In this document: in pieces, positions 25,404 to 34,970 of the stretch
Layout of the letters: each line of letters starts with the position of its first letter
Position numbering within the stretch: the first letter of the stretch is position 1
Assembly: GCA_029432815.1 (NCBI GenBank)
Contig: JAROBA010000018.1
Span: forward strand, 49,730-113,729
Source: Pontiellaceae bacterium B1224
Lineage (GTDB): Bacteria > Verrucomicrobiota > Kiritimatiellia > Kiritimatiellales > Pontiellaceae
DNA: 64,000 bases
Direction of reading: 5' to 3'
Notes under the pieces: model-generated
Told to the model about the DNA's origin: nothing
Seen by the model: the letters and a program-made list of their open reading frames with translations, nothing else
The model's database searches: none
Position numbers and translations under genes: made by a program

Positions 25404-28400
25404 ATGAAAAATACATTTAAATGGTTAAACATCAGTCAATTTACCGGAGCCTTTAATGACAATGCCTTCAAGATGACGGCCATCATTATTCTGACTAAAA
25501 TTCTGGGGCAGGAGAACCTCCCGCAGATCATTGCCCTCTGTTCGGTCATGTTTGTGGTCCCCTTTCTGCTGTTTTCAAATGCAGCCGGAGTGCTGGCCGA
25601 CCGTTTCAGCAAACGCACGATTATCATTGCCAGCAAGTGGATGGAAATCGGCCTGCTGATCGGCTGCATTCCAGTACTGTTCGCCGGCATCGCCTGGCCG
25701 ATCTATGCCCTGCTTTTTCTGCTCTGCACGCAGAGCGCACTGTTCGGTCCGGCTAAACGCGGCATTGTTCCGGAACTGGTGAAAGAAGACGAACTATCCA
25801 AAGCAAATGGGTATTTAACAGCCGCCACCTACACAGCCATCATTCTGGGCACGGCCCTGCCGGCGCTGATTCTGGGCTATCTTAAACTGAGCCCGCTGAT
25901 TGCAATCGGCATCTCCGGAGCCTTGGCCGCCATCGGAACCATCGCATCCTATCGCATGGCCGAAGTTCCAGCCTTTGGAAAAAAGAAAAACAGCTCCCTT
26001 TGGATTATTCCGGATGTGATTCGTGCCTTCAAAAACCTGAAATCAGACAACTGGGCGAAACAAGCCGTGTTCGGCCTCGTGCTCTTCGGCGCCATCACCG
26101 CACTGTTTCAGCAGACACTGATTCTGTATGGCAAAGAAGCTCTCGGACTGTCCATTGAAAAAGCTCCGATGCTTTTCCCGCTGGCCGCCATCGGTATTGG
26201 CCTCGGCGCACTGCTGACCGGCCGCATGTCGAAACATACCATCGAAGTGGGACTCATACCCGTGGGTGCGCTGGGTGTTATGTTTTCAGCCATCGGTCTG
26301 AGTCTGGCGAGCAATCCGATTGTTATCGGAATATGGATCGTACTGCTGGGCATGGGCTGCGGCATGTATCTGGTTCCGATCAATGCATTCCTGCAGCAGC
26401 GCATTCCGGCGGAACGTCGCGGCGAAGTGTTCGGTGCCTCCGGCTTCCTGAGTTTCAGTGCCATGGTGGCTTCGTCCTGTCTGTTTTTTCTGCTCACACA
26501 TAAAATGGGGATCGATGCGCGCGGCTGCGTATTCATCACCGGCTTAATCGCTGCGGTTCCGGCCGTGTTGGCCTGCATCCGTCTGCCGGGTTTCTTTACC
26601 CGCTTCTGGCTGATTCGTCTGGTGAAGCGCCTCTATAAAATCCGCTTCCAGGGTCTGGAAAATCTGCCGCGCGAAGGCGGCGCTCTGCTGATCTGCAACC
26701 ACACAGCCTATGCCGATCCGCTCCTGCTGCAGGCGGCCACCGGCCGACCGGTCCGCTTTGTGATGTCGCGCGATGTCTTCAAAACCTGGAAGTGGGCCTA
26801 TCCCTTTTTCAAGCTGACCGACTGCATTCCAATTCACACCTCCGACGGACCGCGTGCGCTGGCGAAGTCGCTGAAAGAAGCGCGCGAAGCCATGGAAGCC
26901 GGCGCCATTGTCGGCATCTTTCCCGAGGGCGAACTGACCACCAACGGGAACCTGATGAAATTTAACAAGGGATTCGAGAAGATTGCTAAAAATAGTGGAT
27001 GCCCGATCATCCCGGCCCATATTGGAAATATCTGGGGCAGCATCTTCAGCTTCAAATATGGCAAACCCGGATTCCGTAAACCGGAACAGTTCCCCCGCCC
27101 CGTCACAGTTCGCTTTGGCGTACCGCTGCCGACCGACACCCCGGCCGTCGAAGCCCGCCGAGTCATCGAGGAACTGGCGGCAGACTATGCCATCGAACAA
27201 AGCCTTCTGCCCGGAAACACGCTTTCGCATCAGTTTATCAAGCAGGCCCGCAGCGACTGGTCCCATCCAATTGCATCCGACACACTGGGCAAGAAAGCAA
27301 CGTACGGGAAGCTGATGATTGGCGCCGTTGCATTAGCCAACCGACTCAAGCCCTCCATTAAGAACCAGAAAAATATCGGCATCTTTCTCCCTACTTCGCT
27401 GGGTAATGTCATCGCCAATCTGTCGCTGACTCTTTCAGGAAAAACCGTGGTCAATCTGAACTGGACCGCCGCGGCCGAAGCTCAGGAATCGGCCGTTAAA
27501 CAGGCGCGCATTAAATACGTTATCACCTCCCGCCGTTTCCTGCAGAAGACTGAAAAACCGGCCCTGAACGTCCGCTGGCTCTATCTCGAGGACCTGCTGA
27601 AAAACCTCGGCCGCGTTGAAAGGTTCCGCGCACTTCGCGCCGCCCTTTTTGCATCGGCAAAACATCTGGCCGGCGGCCGCGAACCGCAGCCGCTCGACAC
27701 CGCCGCCATCATCTTTTCCTCCGGCACCACCGGCACCCCGAAAGGTGTTGTGCTGAGTCACTCCAACATTCTCTCGAATGTGGAAGGCACGCAATCGGCC
27801 CACCGGTTTGGTAAACACGAATCCATCTGCGGAATCCTGCCGCTGTTCCATGCCTTCGGATATCTGGGACTGATGTGGTGGCCGCTGCTGAAAGGAATAC
27901 GGGTGGCATATCATCCGAACCCGATGCAGACCGCGCGGGTCATACAGCTGATTAAAGAAGAGCGGCTGACCGCCCTGCTTACCACTCCGACCTTCCTGCA
28001 GAACTACATGCGCAAGGCTTCCGCTGAAGATTTCCAATCCCTGGAAATCGTCATCACCGGCGGCGAAAAACTGCGCCCCGAACTGGCCAGTCAATTTGCA
28101 GATCAGTTCAACATCCAACCCCTGGAAGCCTATGGTTGCACCGAACTTTCACCGGCCGCGGTCATGACCCTTAAAGGCGCGCATCGTCCCGGCAGTGCCG
28201 GCCAACCGCTTCCCGGGATTTCGGTTCGCATCGTCGATCCGGAAACCCGAGTTCTTCTTTCCAGCGGAGAAGATGGGCTGATGCTCGTCAAGGGGCCGAA
28301 TGTGATGCAGGGCTATCTGAACAATCCGGAAAAAACCGCCGATGTGCTGCAAGATGGTTGGTACAACACCGGCGACATCGCCCGGGTGGATAAGCGAGGC

Positions 28401-28742
28401 TTCGTTTTTCTAACCGGCCGCCTTTCCCGCTTCAGTAAAATCGGCGGAGAAATGGTACCGCACGGTGCCGTTGAAGAAGCACTGCAACGTGCTGCCGGAA
28501 CCGATGAGCCCTGTATCGCGGTTGTAAGCATCGAGGATCAGAAAAAAGGCGAACAGCTGGCCGTCTGCTGCACACAAGCAGCCGGCGATCCGGAAACCCT
28601 GATTTCCAAACTTCGGAACCTCGAATTGCCAAACCTTTGGATTCCCAAAGCCGTAAACTTTTTTAACATTCCGGAACTGCCCCTGCTGGCAACCGGCAAA
28701 CTCAACCTGCGTATGCTGCAGGACCTCGTGAGGGCATCATGA
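25404..28742 (+). CDS. aas: LplT-PlsC-Aas fusion: lysophospholipid flippase / acyltransferase / acyl-ACP synthetase
   Basis: The start at 25404 is set by AAGGAG 6 bp upstream, giving 1112 residues. Residues 1-400 are an MFS-type flippase like LplT. About 420-620 is a PlsC acyltransferase (NHTAYADP catalytic box, FPEGELTTNG). From about 650 it is an AMP-forming ligase (FSSGTTGTPKGVVLSH; YNTGDIARVD). Together such proteins re-acylate lysophospholipids or load exogenous fatty acids. It is the first gene after the sigma-54 promoter, so lipid handling is controlled by the divergent activator. Palindromes at 26646 and 28032 encode FQGLE and FQSLE at domain or subdomain edges. Its stop overlaps the next ATG. 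Confidence 0.92.
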   Translation: MKNTFKWLNISQFTGAFNDNAFKMTAIIILTKILGQENLPQIIALCSVMFVVPFLLFSNAAGVLADRFSKRTIIIASKWMEIGLLIGCIPVLFAGIAWPIYALLFLLCTQSALFGPAKRGIVPELVKEDELSKANGYLTAATYTAIILGTALPALILGYLKLSPLIAIGISGALAAIGTIASYRMAEVPAFGKKKNSSLWIIPDVIRAFKNLKSDNWAKQAVFGLVLFGAITALFQQTLILYGKEALGLSIEKAPMLFPLAAIGIGLGALLTGRMSKHTIEVGLIPVGALGVMFSAIGLSLASNPIVIGIWIVLLGMGCGMYLVPINAFLQQRIPAERRGEVFGASGFLSFSAMVASSCLFFLLTHKMGIDARGCVFITGLIAAVPAVLACIRLPGFFTRFWLIRLVKRLYKIRFQGLENLPREGGALLICNHTAYADPLLLQAATGRPVRFVMSRDVFKTWKWAYPFFKLTDCIPIHTSDGPRALAKSLKEAREAMEAGAIVGIFPEGELTTNGNLMKFNKGFEKIAKNSGCPIIPAHIGNIWGSIFSFKYGKPGFRKPEQFPRPVTVRFGVPLPTDTPAVEARRVIEELAADYAIEQSLLPGNTLSHQFIKQARSDWSHPIASDTLGKKATYGKLMIGAVALANRLKPSIKNQKNIGIFLPTSLGNVIANLSLTLSGKTVVNLNWTAAAEAQESAVKQARIKYVITSRRFLQKTEKPALNVRWLYLEDLLKNLGRVERFRALRAALFASAKHLAGGREPQPLDTAAIIFSSGTTGTPKGVVLSHSNILSNVEGTQSAHRFGKHESICGILPLFHAFGYLGLMWWPLLKGIRVAYHPNPMQTARVIQLIKEERLTALLTTPTFLQNYMRKASAEDFQSLEIVITGGEKLRPELASQFADQFNIQPLEAYGCTELSPAAVMTLKGAHRPGSAGQPLPGISVRIVDPETRVLLSSGEDGLMLVKGPNVMQGYLNNPEKTADVLQDGWYNTGDIARVDKRGFVFLTGRLSRFSKIGGEMVPHGAVEEALQRAAGTDEPCIAVVSIEDQKKGEQLAVCCTQAAGDPETLISKLRNLELPNLWIPKAVNFFNIPELPLLATGKLNLRMLQDLVRAS

Positions 28743-29482
28743 AAATCCTCTTCATACTCATTCTGATATCGATGACCAGCCTGCTGTTTATGGCAAAGGC
28801 CGGCACACACACTTGCGCAAGTATGCGCAAACAGAAAACCGTGGTGCTGCTGCATGGTCTTGCGCGCTCCAGCCGGGCCATGAACAAACTCGAAAAAAAT
28901 CTAAAGGCAGAAGGATACACCGTGATCAACCACGACTACCCCTCCACTAAAGCCCCCATTGAGGTTTTGACGAAGCAGATTTTCCAGACATTGGAACCAG
29001 AAATCAAAAACGCCAAACGGGTTCACTTTGTGACCCATTCGATGGGCGGGATGATTCTGCGTGAATATCTGCAAGACCATACGCTTCCAAACCTTGGAAG
29101 AGTGGTCATGCTCGCTCCGCCGAGCCGCGGCAGCGAAGTGCCGGATAAACTGGGCAACATCTTTCTTTATAAATGGATTAATGGACCGGCCGGGAATCAG
29201 CTGGGCACCGGAAAAAACAGCCAACCGCTCCGGCTGAATGCTCCGGACTTTGAATTGGGCATCATTGCGGGCGACCGCTCGATCAACCCGATTCTGTCCC
29301 TGCTGATTCCCGGACCGGATGACGGCAAGGTATCGCTCGCCCGGGTGAAACCAGCGGCCTATAACGATTATTATCAACTGCACACCACGCACGCCACAAT
29401 GATGTGGAATGCGAAAGTCATTCAACAAACCTGCCACTTCCTTGAACACGGAACCTTTAAGAAACAAGGAACTTCATTATGA
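28739..29482 (+). CDS. Alpha/beta-hydrolase, lipase-like, membrane anchored or secreted
   Basis: The 247-residue protein has an N-terminal signal or anchor (ILFILILISMTSLLFMAKA). The opening VVLLHGLARSS (oxyanion region) and the nucleophile elbow THSMGGM are those of triacylglycerol-lipase-like hydrolases. A possible catalytic His lies near the C-terminus (LHTTHATMMW). The gene overlaps the aas fusion by 4 bp and the next gene by 4 bp, so it is translated with them. A role in releasing acyl chains for Aas is inference. Palindromes at 28982 and 29085 lie inside the gene. Confidence 0.83.
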   Translation: MKILFILILISMTSLLFMAKAGTHTCASMRKQKTVVLLHGLARSSRAMNKLEKNLKAEGYTVINHDYPSTKAPIEVLTKQIFQTLEPEIKNAKRVHFVTHSMGGMILREYLQDHTLPNLGRVVMLAPPSRGSEVPDKLGNIFLYKWINGPAGNQLGTGKNSQPLRLNAPDFELGIIAGDRSINPILSLLIPGPDDGKVSLARVKPAAYNDYYQLHTTHATMMWNAKVIQQTCHFLEHGTFKKQGTSL

Positions 29483-29841
29483 ATAATATGCTCACAGCAT
29501 GGATCGGCTTCGCATTGGGAAGTGCGTCCGGCGCGATTCCGGGTCTGTTCTTTTATCGCTTTCAGTGGCTGGGCGGATATACCTCCTGGCAGCGACGCCT
29601 GATTCGCCTAGCCCACATTTCCTTCTTCGGCATTGGCTTTTTGAATCTCGGATTCGGACTCACCTGCCGGACCTTAAACATCGAGGCCCCGGCCGCGTCC
29701 GTTCTGATGGTGGTGGGAGCCATCTTCATGCCGTTGATTTGTTACCTAAGCGCATTTAAACCAGGCTTCCGTCATCTGTTTTTTATTCCTGCAGGTTCAA
29801 TCCTGCTTTCTATAATTCTGTTCATTCAAAGGATGGTGTAA
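29479..29841 (+). CDS. Small four-helix membrane protein, unknown function
   Basis: The protein has 120 residues and about four hydrophobic helices (AWIGFALGSASGAIPGLFF, ISFFGIGFLNLGFGL, ASVLMVVGAIFMPLICYL, FFIPAGSILLSIILFI). AAGGA lies about 10 bp before the ATG, which overlaps the previous stop as ATGA. I do not recognise the family. Its place inside the coupled operon argues that it is real and acts at the membrane with the lipid enzymes. Confidence 0.7.
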   Translation: MNNMLTAWIGFALGSASGAIPGLFFYRFQWLGGYTSWQRRLIRLAHISFFGIGFLNLGFGLTCRTLNIEAPAASVLMVVGAIFMPLICYLSAFKPGFRHLFFIPAGSILLSIILFIQRMV

Positions 29842-29844
29842 ATT

Positions 29845-31202
29845 ATGAAAATTGCATTTATAGCTATGAGTGGTATCCGCGCATGCGATACCGAACTGCT
29901 TGAACTCGGTCTGACTCTCCCGGGCTTTGTGGAACGCAGCAAACAGATTGCATCGCTTCCAAGCCTTGGACTGCTGACCCTGGCCGGCATGACTCCGAAA
30001 CATCACGAAATTCACTATATAGAAGTGCCGGATATTACTGCCGAGAAAACTGAACTTGAACCATTCGATCTAGTAGCGATTTCCAGCTACACGCGCAGAT
30101 CAACGAAGGATATGAATTGGCCGTTCGATATCGGGCGGCCGGAACCCCCGTTGTGATGGGCGGGCCGCATGTGACGGCCCTGCCGCATGAGGCTCAGAAA
30201 TATTGCACCTCGGTGATCCTCGGCGAAGGCGAGCCGGTTTGGAATGACGTATTACAGGATGCTGAAGCCGGGCGGTTGAAGCTGATCTATGACGCGCGAA
30301 AGCTCGACTTCGATCTGGCCGATGCCCCGATGCCAGCTTATGAACTGCTCGACATTTCCAAGTACAACCGCATCACGGTGCAAACGAGCCGCGGCTGTCC
30401 GCACAACTGCGAGTTCTGCGCTGGCTCGAACCTGATCTGCAGTCATTACAAACAAAAGCCGGTTCCAAAGGTATTGGCTGAAATAGATAAAATCTGTGCG
30501 ATCTGGCAACATCCATTTATCGAGTTTGCGGACGACAACAGTTTCGTAAACAAGCGGTACTGGAAAGAACTCCTGCCAGAACTGAAAAAGCGCAGCATCA
30601 AATGGTTCACAGAAACCGACCTGTCCGTTACAGAAGATCCGGAACTGCTACAGATGATGCGCGAGTCCGGTTGTGCCCAGGTGCTGATCGGCCTTGAAAG
30701 TCCCTCCTGCGATCCGCTGGATCGACTGGAGCTGAACAGCAACTGGAAGCTGCACCATTTTGCACAATACAAGCAGGCCATTCAAACCATCCAATCCTAT
30801 GGAATCACCGTTAACGGATGTTTCATCATCGGGCTGGACGGACAAACCAGCGAAGTTTTTGATGACGTATTTTCTTTCGTGCGGGAATCGGAACTCTATG
30901 AAGTGCAGATCACCATTCTCACTCCGTTTCCCGGAACGGCCTTGTATGAAAGGCTGAAAAAATCAAACCGACTGATCGAACCCACCAATTGGAAAAAGTG
31001 CACCTTGTTTGATCTCAACTTCCGACCTTTGGAAATGACAGAACCCGAACTGCGCGAAGGTTTTCATAGCCTCGTGATGAAACTTTATTCCGAGGAATTC
31101 ACCCAATGGAGAAGAGACACTTTTAAACACAACTTGAAGCAGCGTTCCTCTAATCGGAAAAAGACATTAATGAAGGAGGCACAATCATTGACCGCGGCAT
31201 AG
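29845..31202 (+). pseudogene. B12-binding-type radical SAM protein, interrupted by a one-base frameshift
   Basis: Two frames together make one normal protein of about 450 residues. The first frame (29845-30156) ends soon after DLVAISSYT. The correct continuation, AQINEGYELAVRYRAAGTPV, is in another frame, so one base appears to be missing near 30091. The second part holds GGPHVT of the B12-binding domain, the radical SAM motif CPHNCEFC (C-x3-C-x2-C) and a normal C-terminus. Such enzymes often methylate or rearrange lipids, hopanoids or tetrapyrroles. It may be a recent mutation, an assembly error, or rescued by frameshifting. The rest of the gene is not degraded. Confidence 0.85.
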
Positions 31203-31241
31203 CGTAATTGATACTTCTAATGCTTAAACAAGGAGTAGATC

Positions 31242-32519
31242 ATGCCTCAATCATCTGAGCAAACCGTGCATTTTCTGAAGGGACTTAAACACGACCTTCA
31301 TATACATGACTTCCATGAAAAGCTACGCTCGGAAAACGAGACCGTTCCGTTACCGAAACGCATCCCGGCGGGAAACGATTTTACAGAGGCCGGATTGGAA
31401 AAACGGCGTGACGTGTTACGTGATGCGGCATGTTGCCCCGAAGCTCTTTGCCATACTATTGAAGGGCTCACGCCTGCCGACATGAAAGGTGCCGTTGAAA
31501 ACTTTATTGGTTATACACACCTGCCGGTTGGCGTCATCGGTCCCCTGCGCATAACGGGTCTTTTTGCCAACGGCGACTTCTATGTGCCATTAGCCACGAC
31601 CGAAGGTGCTCTGGTGGCATCGTACCATCGTGGTGCCCATGCCGTGAGCCGCAACGGCGGCGTCACCTCGCTTTGCATTTCGGAATCCATCAGTCGCGCT
31701 CCGGCATTCTCGTTCAGCTCCATTGTCGAAGCCGGCCTGTTTATTGACTGGGCACTGACTCAACGGGACAAATTCAAGGAACTCGCCGGGGAGACCACAC
31801 GACACGGAAAGCTGGTCGACCTGCGCCCGTCGCTAAACAGCAATACAGCATTCCTTATTTTTGAATACGAAACCGCGGATGCGGCAGGGCAAAATATGGT
31901 AACCGTGGCCACCGAACACATCTGCCGCTGGATCGCCGAAGCCAGTCCGGTTCAACCGAAGGCATGGTATGTGGAGGGAAACCTTTCCGGCGATAAGAAA
32001 GCCACCATGCTTTCTTTCCTTTCGCATCGAGGTCGAAAGGTCGTCGCCGAATCGACTTTAAAAAAGAAAGATGTTGAACGTTTTCTGCATTCGACACCCG
32101 AGGCGATGGCCGAATACAGCCGGGTCTCCACCATCGGCGGAATACAGAGCGGATCCATCGGCGTACAGGGACACTACGCCAATGCGCTCGCCGCCATTTT
32201 CCTTTGCTGCGGACAGGATGTGGCCTGTCTTTCAGAAACTTCAGTGGGCATCACAACCATGCAGGTTGACGACAATGGGGACCTCTATGTTTCCGTCAGC
32301 CTTCCCAACCTGACCGTCGGCACCGTGGGTGGCGGAACTTTCCTGCCCGGAGCTCAGGACTGCCTGAAAATGCTGGGTTGCGACGGGAATGGTCATGCCC
32401 GCAAGTTCGCCGAAATCTGCGCCGCCACCGTGCTCGCCGGTGAAGTATCCATCATTGCAGCCCTGGCCAGCGGCGACTTTGCTCAGGCGCATACGACCTA
32501 CAGGCATAAAAGTGAGTGA
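31242..32519 (+). CDS. Hydroxymethylglutaryl-CoA reductase, class I-like
   Basis: The 425-residue protein matches HMG-CoA reductase through ENFIGYTHLPVGVIGPL, the catalytic-Glu motif PLATTEGALVAS (Glu121), DAAGQN in place of the usual DAMGMN, GNLSGDKK with the catalytic Lys (about 252), GQD (Asp) and GTVGGGT. The C-terminus has an AHTTYRH segment where class I enzymes keep a His. The enzyme makes mevalonate from HMG-CoA using NADPH. No other mevalonate-pathway gene is in the window, so it may supply that pathway from elsewhere or act on a related thioester. An SD, AAGGAG, lies just before the ATG. It overlaps the next gene by 8 bp. Confidence 0.9.
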   Translation: MPQSSEQTVHFLKGLKHDLHIHDFHEKLRSENETVPLPKRIPAGNDFTEAGLEKRRDVLRDAACCPEALCHTIEGLTPADMKGAVENFIGYTHLPVGVIGPLRITGLFANGDFYVPLATTEGALVASYHRGAHAVSRNGGVTSLCISESISRAPAFSFSSIVEAGLFIDWALTQRDKFKELAGETTRHGKLVDLRPSLNSNTAFLIFEYETADAAGQNMVTVATEHICRWIAEASPVQPKAWYVEGNLSGDKKATMLSFLSHRGRKVVAESTLKKKDVERFLHSTPEAMAEYSRVSTIGGIQSGSIGVQGHYANALAAIFLCCGQDVACLSETSVGITTMQVDDNGDLYVSVSLPNLTVGTVGGGTFLPGAQDCLKMLGCDGNGHARKFAEICAATVLAGEVSIIAALASGDFAQAHTTYRHKSE

Positions 32520-33609
32520 CGAAACCAATATTCCCGAAGCGGACTTCAGTTTTGTCCGCTATGCAAATTGCTGGGAAGATGCCGACCTGCTGATCACGGC
32601 ATTGGAACCGCGTCCCGGGAAACGTTTTCTTTCGATTGCATCGGCCGGCGACAATTCCCTCTCCCTGCTTGCTTCAGGAGCCGAGGTGATTGCCACCGAT
32701 CTGAATCCCGCGCAGCTCGCTTGCACGGAGCTTCGCAAAGAAGCCATCCGGGCATTGGATCAGCCGGCGTTTCTTAAATTTTGCGGCATTCGCAATTCAG
32801 ACAGCCGTCAGGAAACGTATGCCGCATTGCGAGCAGAACTCAGTCCCGAAACGCGGCGATTCTGGGATAATCAAACAGAGTTGATTTCCTGCGGCTTTAT
32901 CCATGATGGAAAGTTTGAACACTATTTCCGGCTATTCCGAAAACGAATTATTCCGCTCATCCACCCCCGTAATAGAATCGACGAACTCCTTGCCCCGAAA
33001 GACCGGAACGCCCGCAAGCTGTTTTATGAAAACAATTGGAACAACCGCCGCTGGCGATGGCTTTTTCAACTGTTTTTCAGTCGCGCGGCAATGGGACGCT
33101 TAGGTCGCGACCCGGAGTTTTTTAAACATGTTGAGGGAAAGGTTTCCGCGCGAATTCTCGAACGAACCCGGTATGCACTGACCGAGCTCGACACCTCCAG
33201 CAACCCCTACCTTACCTACATACTCACCGGAAATTTCGGGCAGGCGCTGCCTCACTATCTGGAGCCATCTACCTACGAAGCCATCCGAAACAATATCGAT
33301 AATCTAACGATCCGGCATGGTGCCATCGACGCCATTGCCGAAACACACGGCCCGGCTGCTTTTGATGGGTTCAACCTGTCCGATATCTTCGAGTATCTTT
33401 CTCTGGAACAATGTACCGATGTCTATTCCAGATTGCTCGCCAGCGCTCGACCGAAAGCCCGTTTTGCCTATTGGAATATGCTGGTCCCACGCGCATGCCC
33501 GAATGCACTTACAGATCGGGTGGTCTCTCTCAACGATATGGCCGATGGCCTTTTCAGGAAAGACCAAGCCTTCTTCTATAGCCGCTTCGTTGTGGAGGAA
33601 GTCAAATGA
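32512..33609 (+). CDS. BtaA-like (DUF3419) S-adenosylmethionine-dependent protein
   Basis: The best start is a GTG at 32512 overlapping the end of the HMG-CoA reductase gene, giving 365 residues. The longer frame from 32389 lies fully inside that gene. YANCWEDADLLITAL followed by LSIASAGDNSLSLLASGAEV and TDLNPAQLACTELR is the DUF3419/BtaA signature and an AdoMet-binding fold. BtaA moves the 3-amino-3-carboxypropyl group of AdoMet to diacylglycerol on the way to betaine lipids. No BtaB partner is visible here, so the acceptor may differ. It is tightly coupled on both sides in the lipid operon. Confidence 0.85.
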   Translation: MSDETNIPEADFSFVRYANCWEDADLLITALEPRPGKRFLSIASAGDNSLSLLASGAEVIATDLNPAQLACTELRKEAIRALDQPAFLKFCGIRNSDSRQETYAALRAELSPETRRFWDNQTELISCGFIHDGKFEHYFRLFRKRIIPLIHPRNRIDELLAPKDRNARKLFYENNWNNRRWRWLFQLFFSRAAMGRLGRDPEFFKHVEGKVSARILERTRYALTELDTSSNPYLTYILTGNFGQALPHYLEPSTYEAIRNNIDNLTIRHGAIDAIAETHGPAAFDGFNLSDIFEYLSLEQCTDVYSRLLASARPKARFAYWNMLVPRACPNALTDRVVSLNDMADGLFRKDQAFFYSRFVVEEVK

Positions 33610-34970
33610 ATCCGCTCATGCAGGAAATTCTTGGAGCCACCGGCCTGGTGGTGGTATTTATCGCGGTCATCGGACTGGTCGAAGCACTGAGTCGCAAACT
33701 GAATTTAGAAGCTGAAACAGCGCGAAAGTCCGTCCATTTGGCCGGCGGGCTGGGCTGCCTGCTCTTTCCGATCCTCATTTCATCCTGGATCACGGTTTTA
33801 TGTCTGGCGGTCGTATTCGCAGGAATATTCTATTTCGGGGAGAAGCAAAACAAGCTGAAATCGATCAGCTCCGTAGAACGCACGAGTTACGGATCGCTGC
33901 TTTTTCCGGTCGCCATTCTGATCCTGTTCGTGGTGAGCAACGGTCGCCTTTGGCTCTATGTTTCATCATTACTGGTCCTCGTGCTGGCCGATGCTGCCGC
34001 CGCACTGGCGGGAACCCGCTATGGCCAAACCTTCTTCCATACGGCCCCCGGCGAGCGAAAGTCGCTCGAAGGCTCAGTCATGTTTTTCGTCGTGGGTTTC
34101 TTTTCGGTGTACCTGCCCATGTGCCTGCTGTCTGACATTCCGCATACAACCTGCCTGCTGACCGCTCTGTTGATGTCGCTCTTGCTGGCCGGACTCGAAG
34201 CCGTTTCGATTGGAGGAACCGACAACCTGTTCGTGCCATTGGCCACCTGTTTTCTGCTTCTCAAACTGCCTACCAAACCACAGGTGGAAATCGCCTTTCA
34301 GTGCTTAAGTTTAATTGGCATTACCCTTGGTCTCTATTTCACGAACAAGCGGCACGGCACCTTACGTACCCGACCGCTGATCATCTTCATTCTTTCCAGT
34401 TTTGCGGCGTGGTCGCTGGGTGCGGCCGATTGGATGATTCCGATCATCGTCGGATTCACCATTTATAACAAGGTATGCACTCCGTGCAAACGGCTGCCGG
34501 TAAATCTGCCCGCTCTGGTATTGCTGCGACCGATGTATCCACCCCTGTTTATTTTATTTGCTGCCAACGCCACCTTGCAATTTGACTATTGGTTCGGGCC
34601 TTATGTCGTGGCCACATCCGCCACAACGTCCCTTTGCATAGCCAGTCGCTACCGCCGCGAAAACCACTGCGAACAACTGAAAGGCCTCCGCTTATGGACG
34701 GCTATTCTTCTTCCCATCACGGCTTCCTTATTGCTTTGCCTGTCCATTCAGGGTCCGGTGGTTTGGACTGCCTTTCCCGTCGCAATCCCGCTTTGCGCCA
34801 TCGCTGTACGGGTCTATATGCGCTTCAAACATAACAGCACCGAGAGCTTTCCCTGGAGTCTCGCCATCACATTCTATTCAGGAGCAACGGCGCTGATTTA
34901 CACCGGCTTCCAGCATTTCGGTCTGGTCCAACCGCTGGAACCATCGACGTGGATGGAGGTGTTCCGATGA
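33606..34970 (+). CDS. Dolichol/phytol-kinase-like membrane protein with extra C-terminal membrane domain
   Basis: The 454-residue protein has about 12-13 hydrophobic helices. The first half carries ARKSVHLAGGL, ADAAAALAGTRYG with GERKSLEGS, and GTDNLFVPL, the pattern of CTP-dependent isoprenoid-alcohol kinases (VTE5, SEC59) and related CDP-lipid enzymes. The second half (from about residue 255) is further membrane helices I do not recognise. The predicted reaction is CTP-dependent phosphorylation of a polyprenol or similar lipid alcohol. It overlaps both neighbours by 4 bp. The combination with HMG-CoA reductase and UbiA in the same operon favours an isoprenoid substrate. Confidence 0.78.
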   Translation: MNPLMQEILGATGLVVVFIAVIGLVEALSRKLNLEAETARKSVHLAGGLGCLLFPILISSWITVLCLAVVFAGIFYFGEKQNKLKSISSVERTSYGSLLFPVAILILFVVSNGRLWLYVSSLLVLVLADAAAALAGTRYGQTFFHTAPGERKSLEGSVMFFVVGFFSVYLPMCLLSDIPHTTCLLTALLMSLLLAGLEAVSIGGTDNLFVPLATCFLLLKLPTKPQVEIAFQCLSLIGITLGLYFTNKRHGTLRTRPLIIFILSSFAAWSLGAADWMIPIIVGFTIYNKVCTPCKRLPVNLPALVLLRPMYPPLFILFAANATLQFDYWFGPYVVATSATTSLCIASRYRRENHCEQLKGLRLWTAILLPITASLLLCLSIQGPVVWTAFPVAIPLCAIAVRVYMRFKHNSTESFPWSLAITFYSGATALIYTGFQHFGLVQPLEPSTWMEVFR

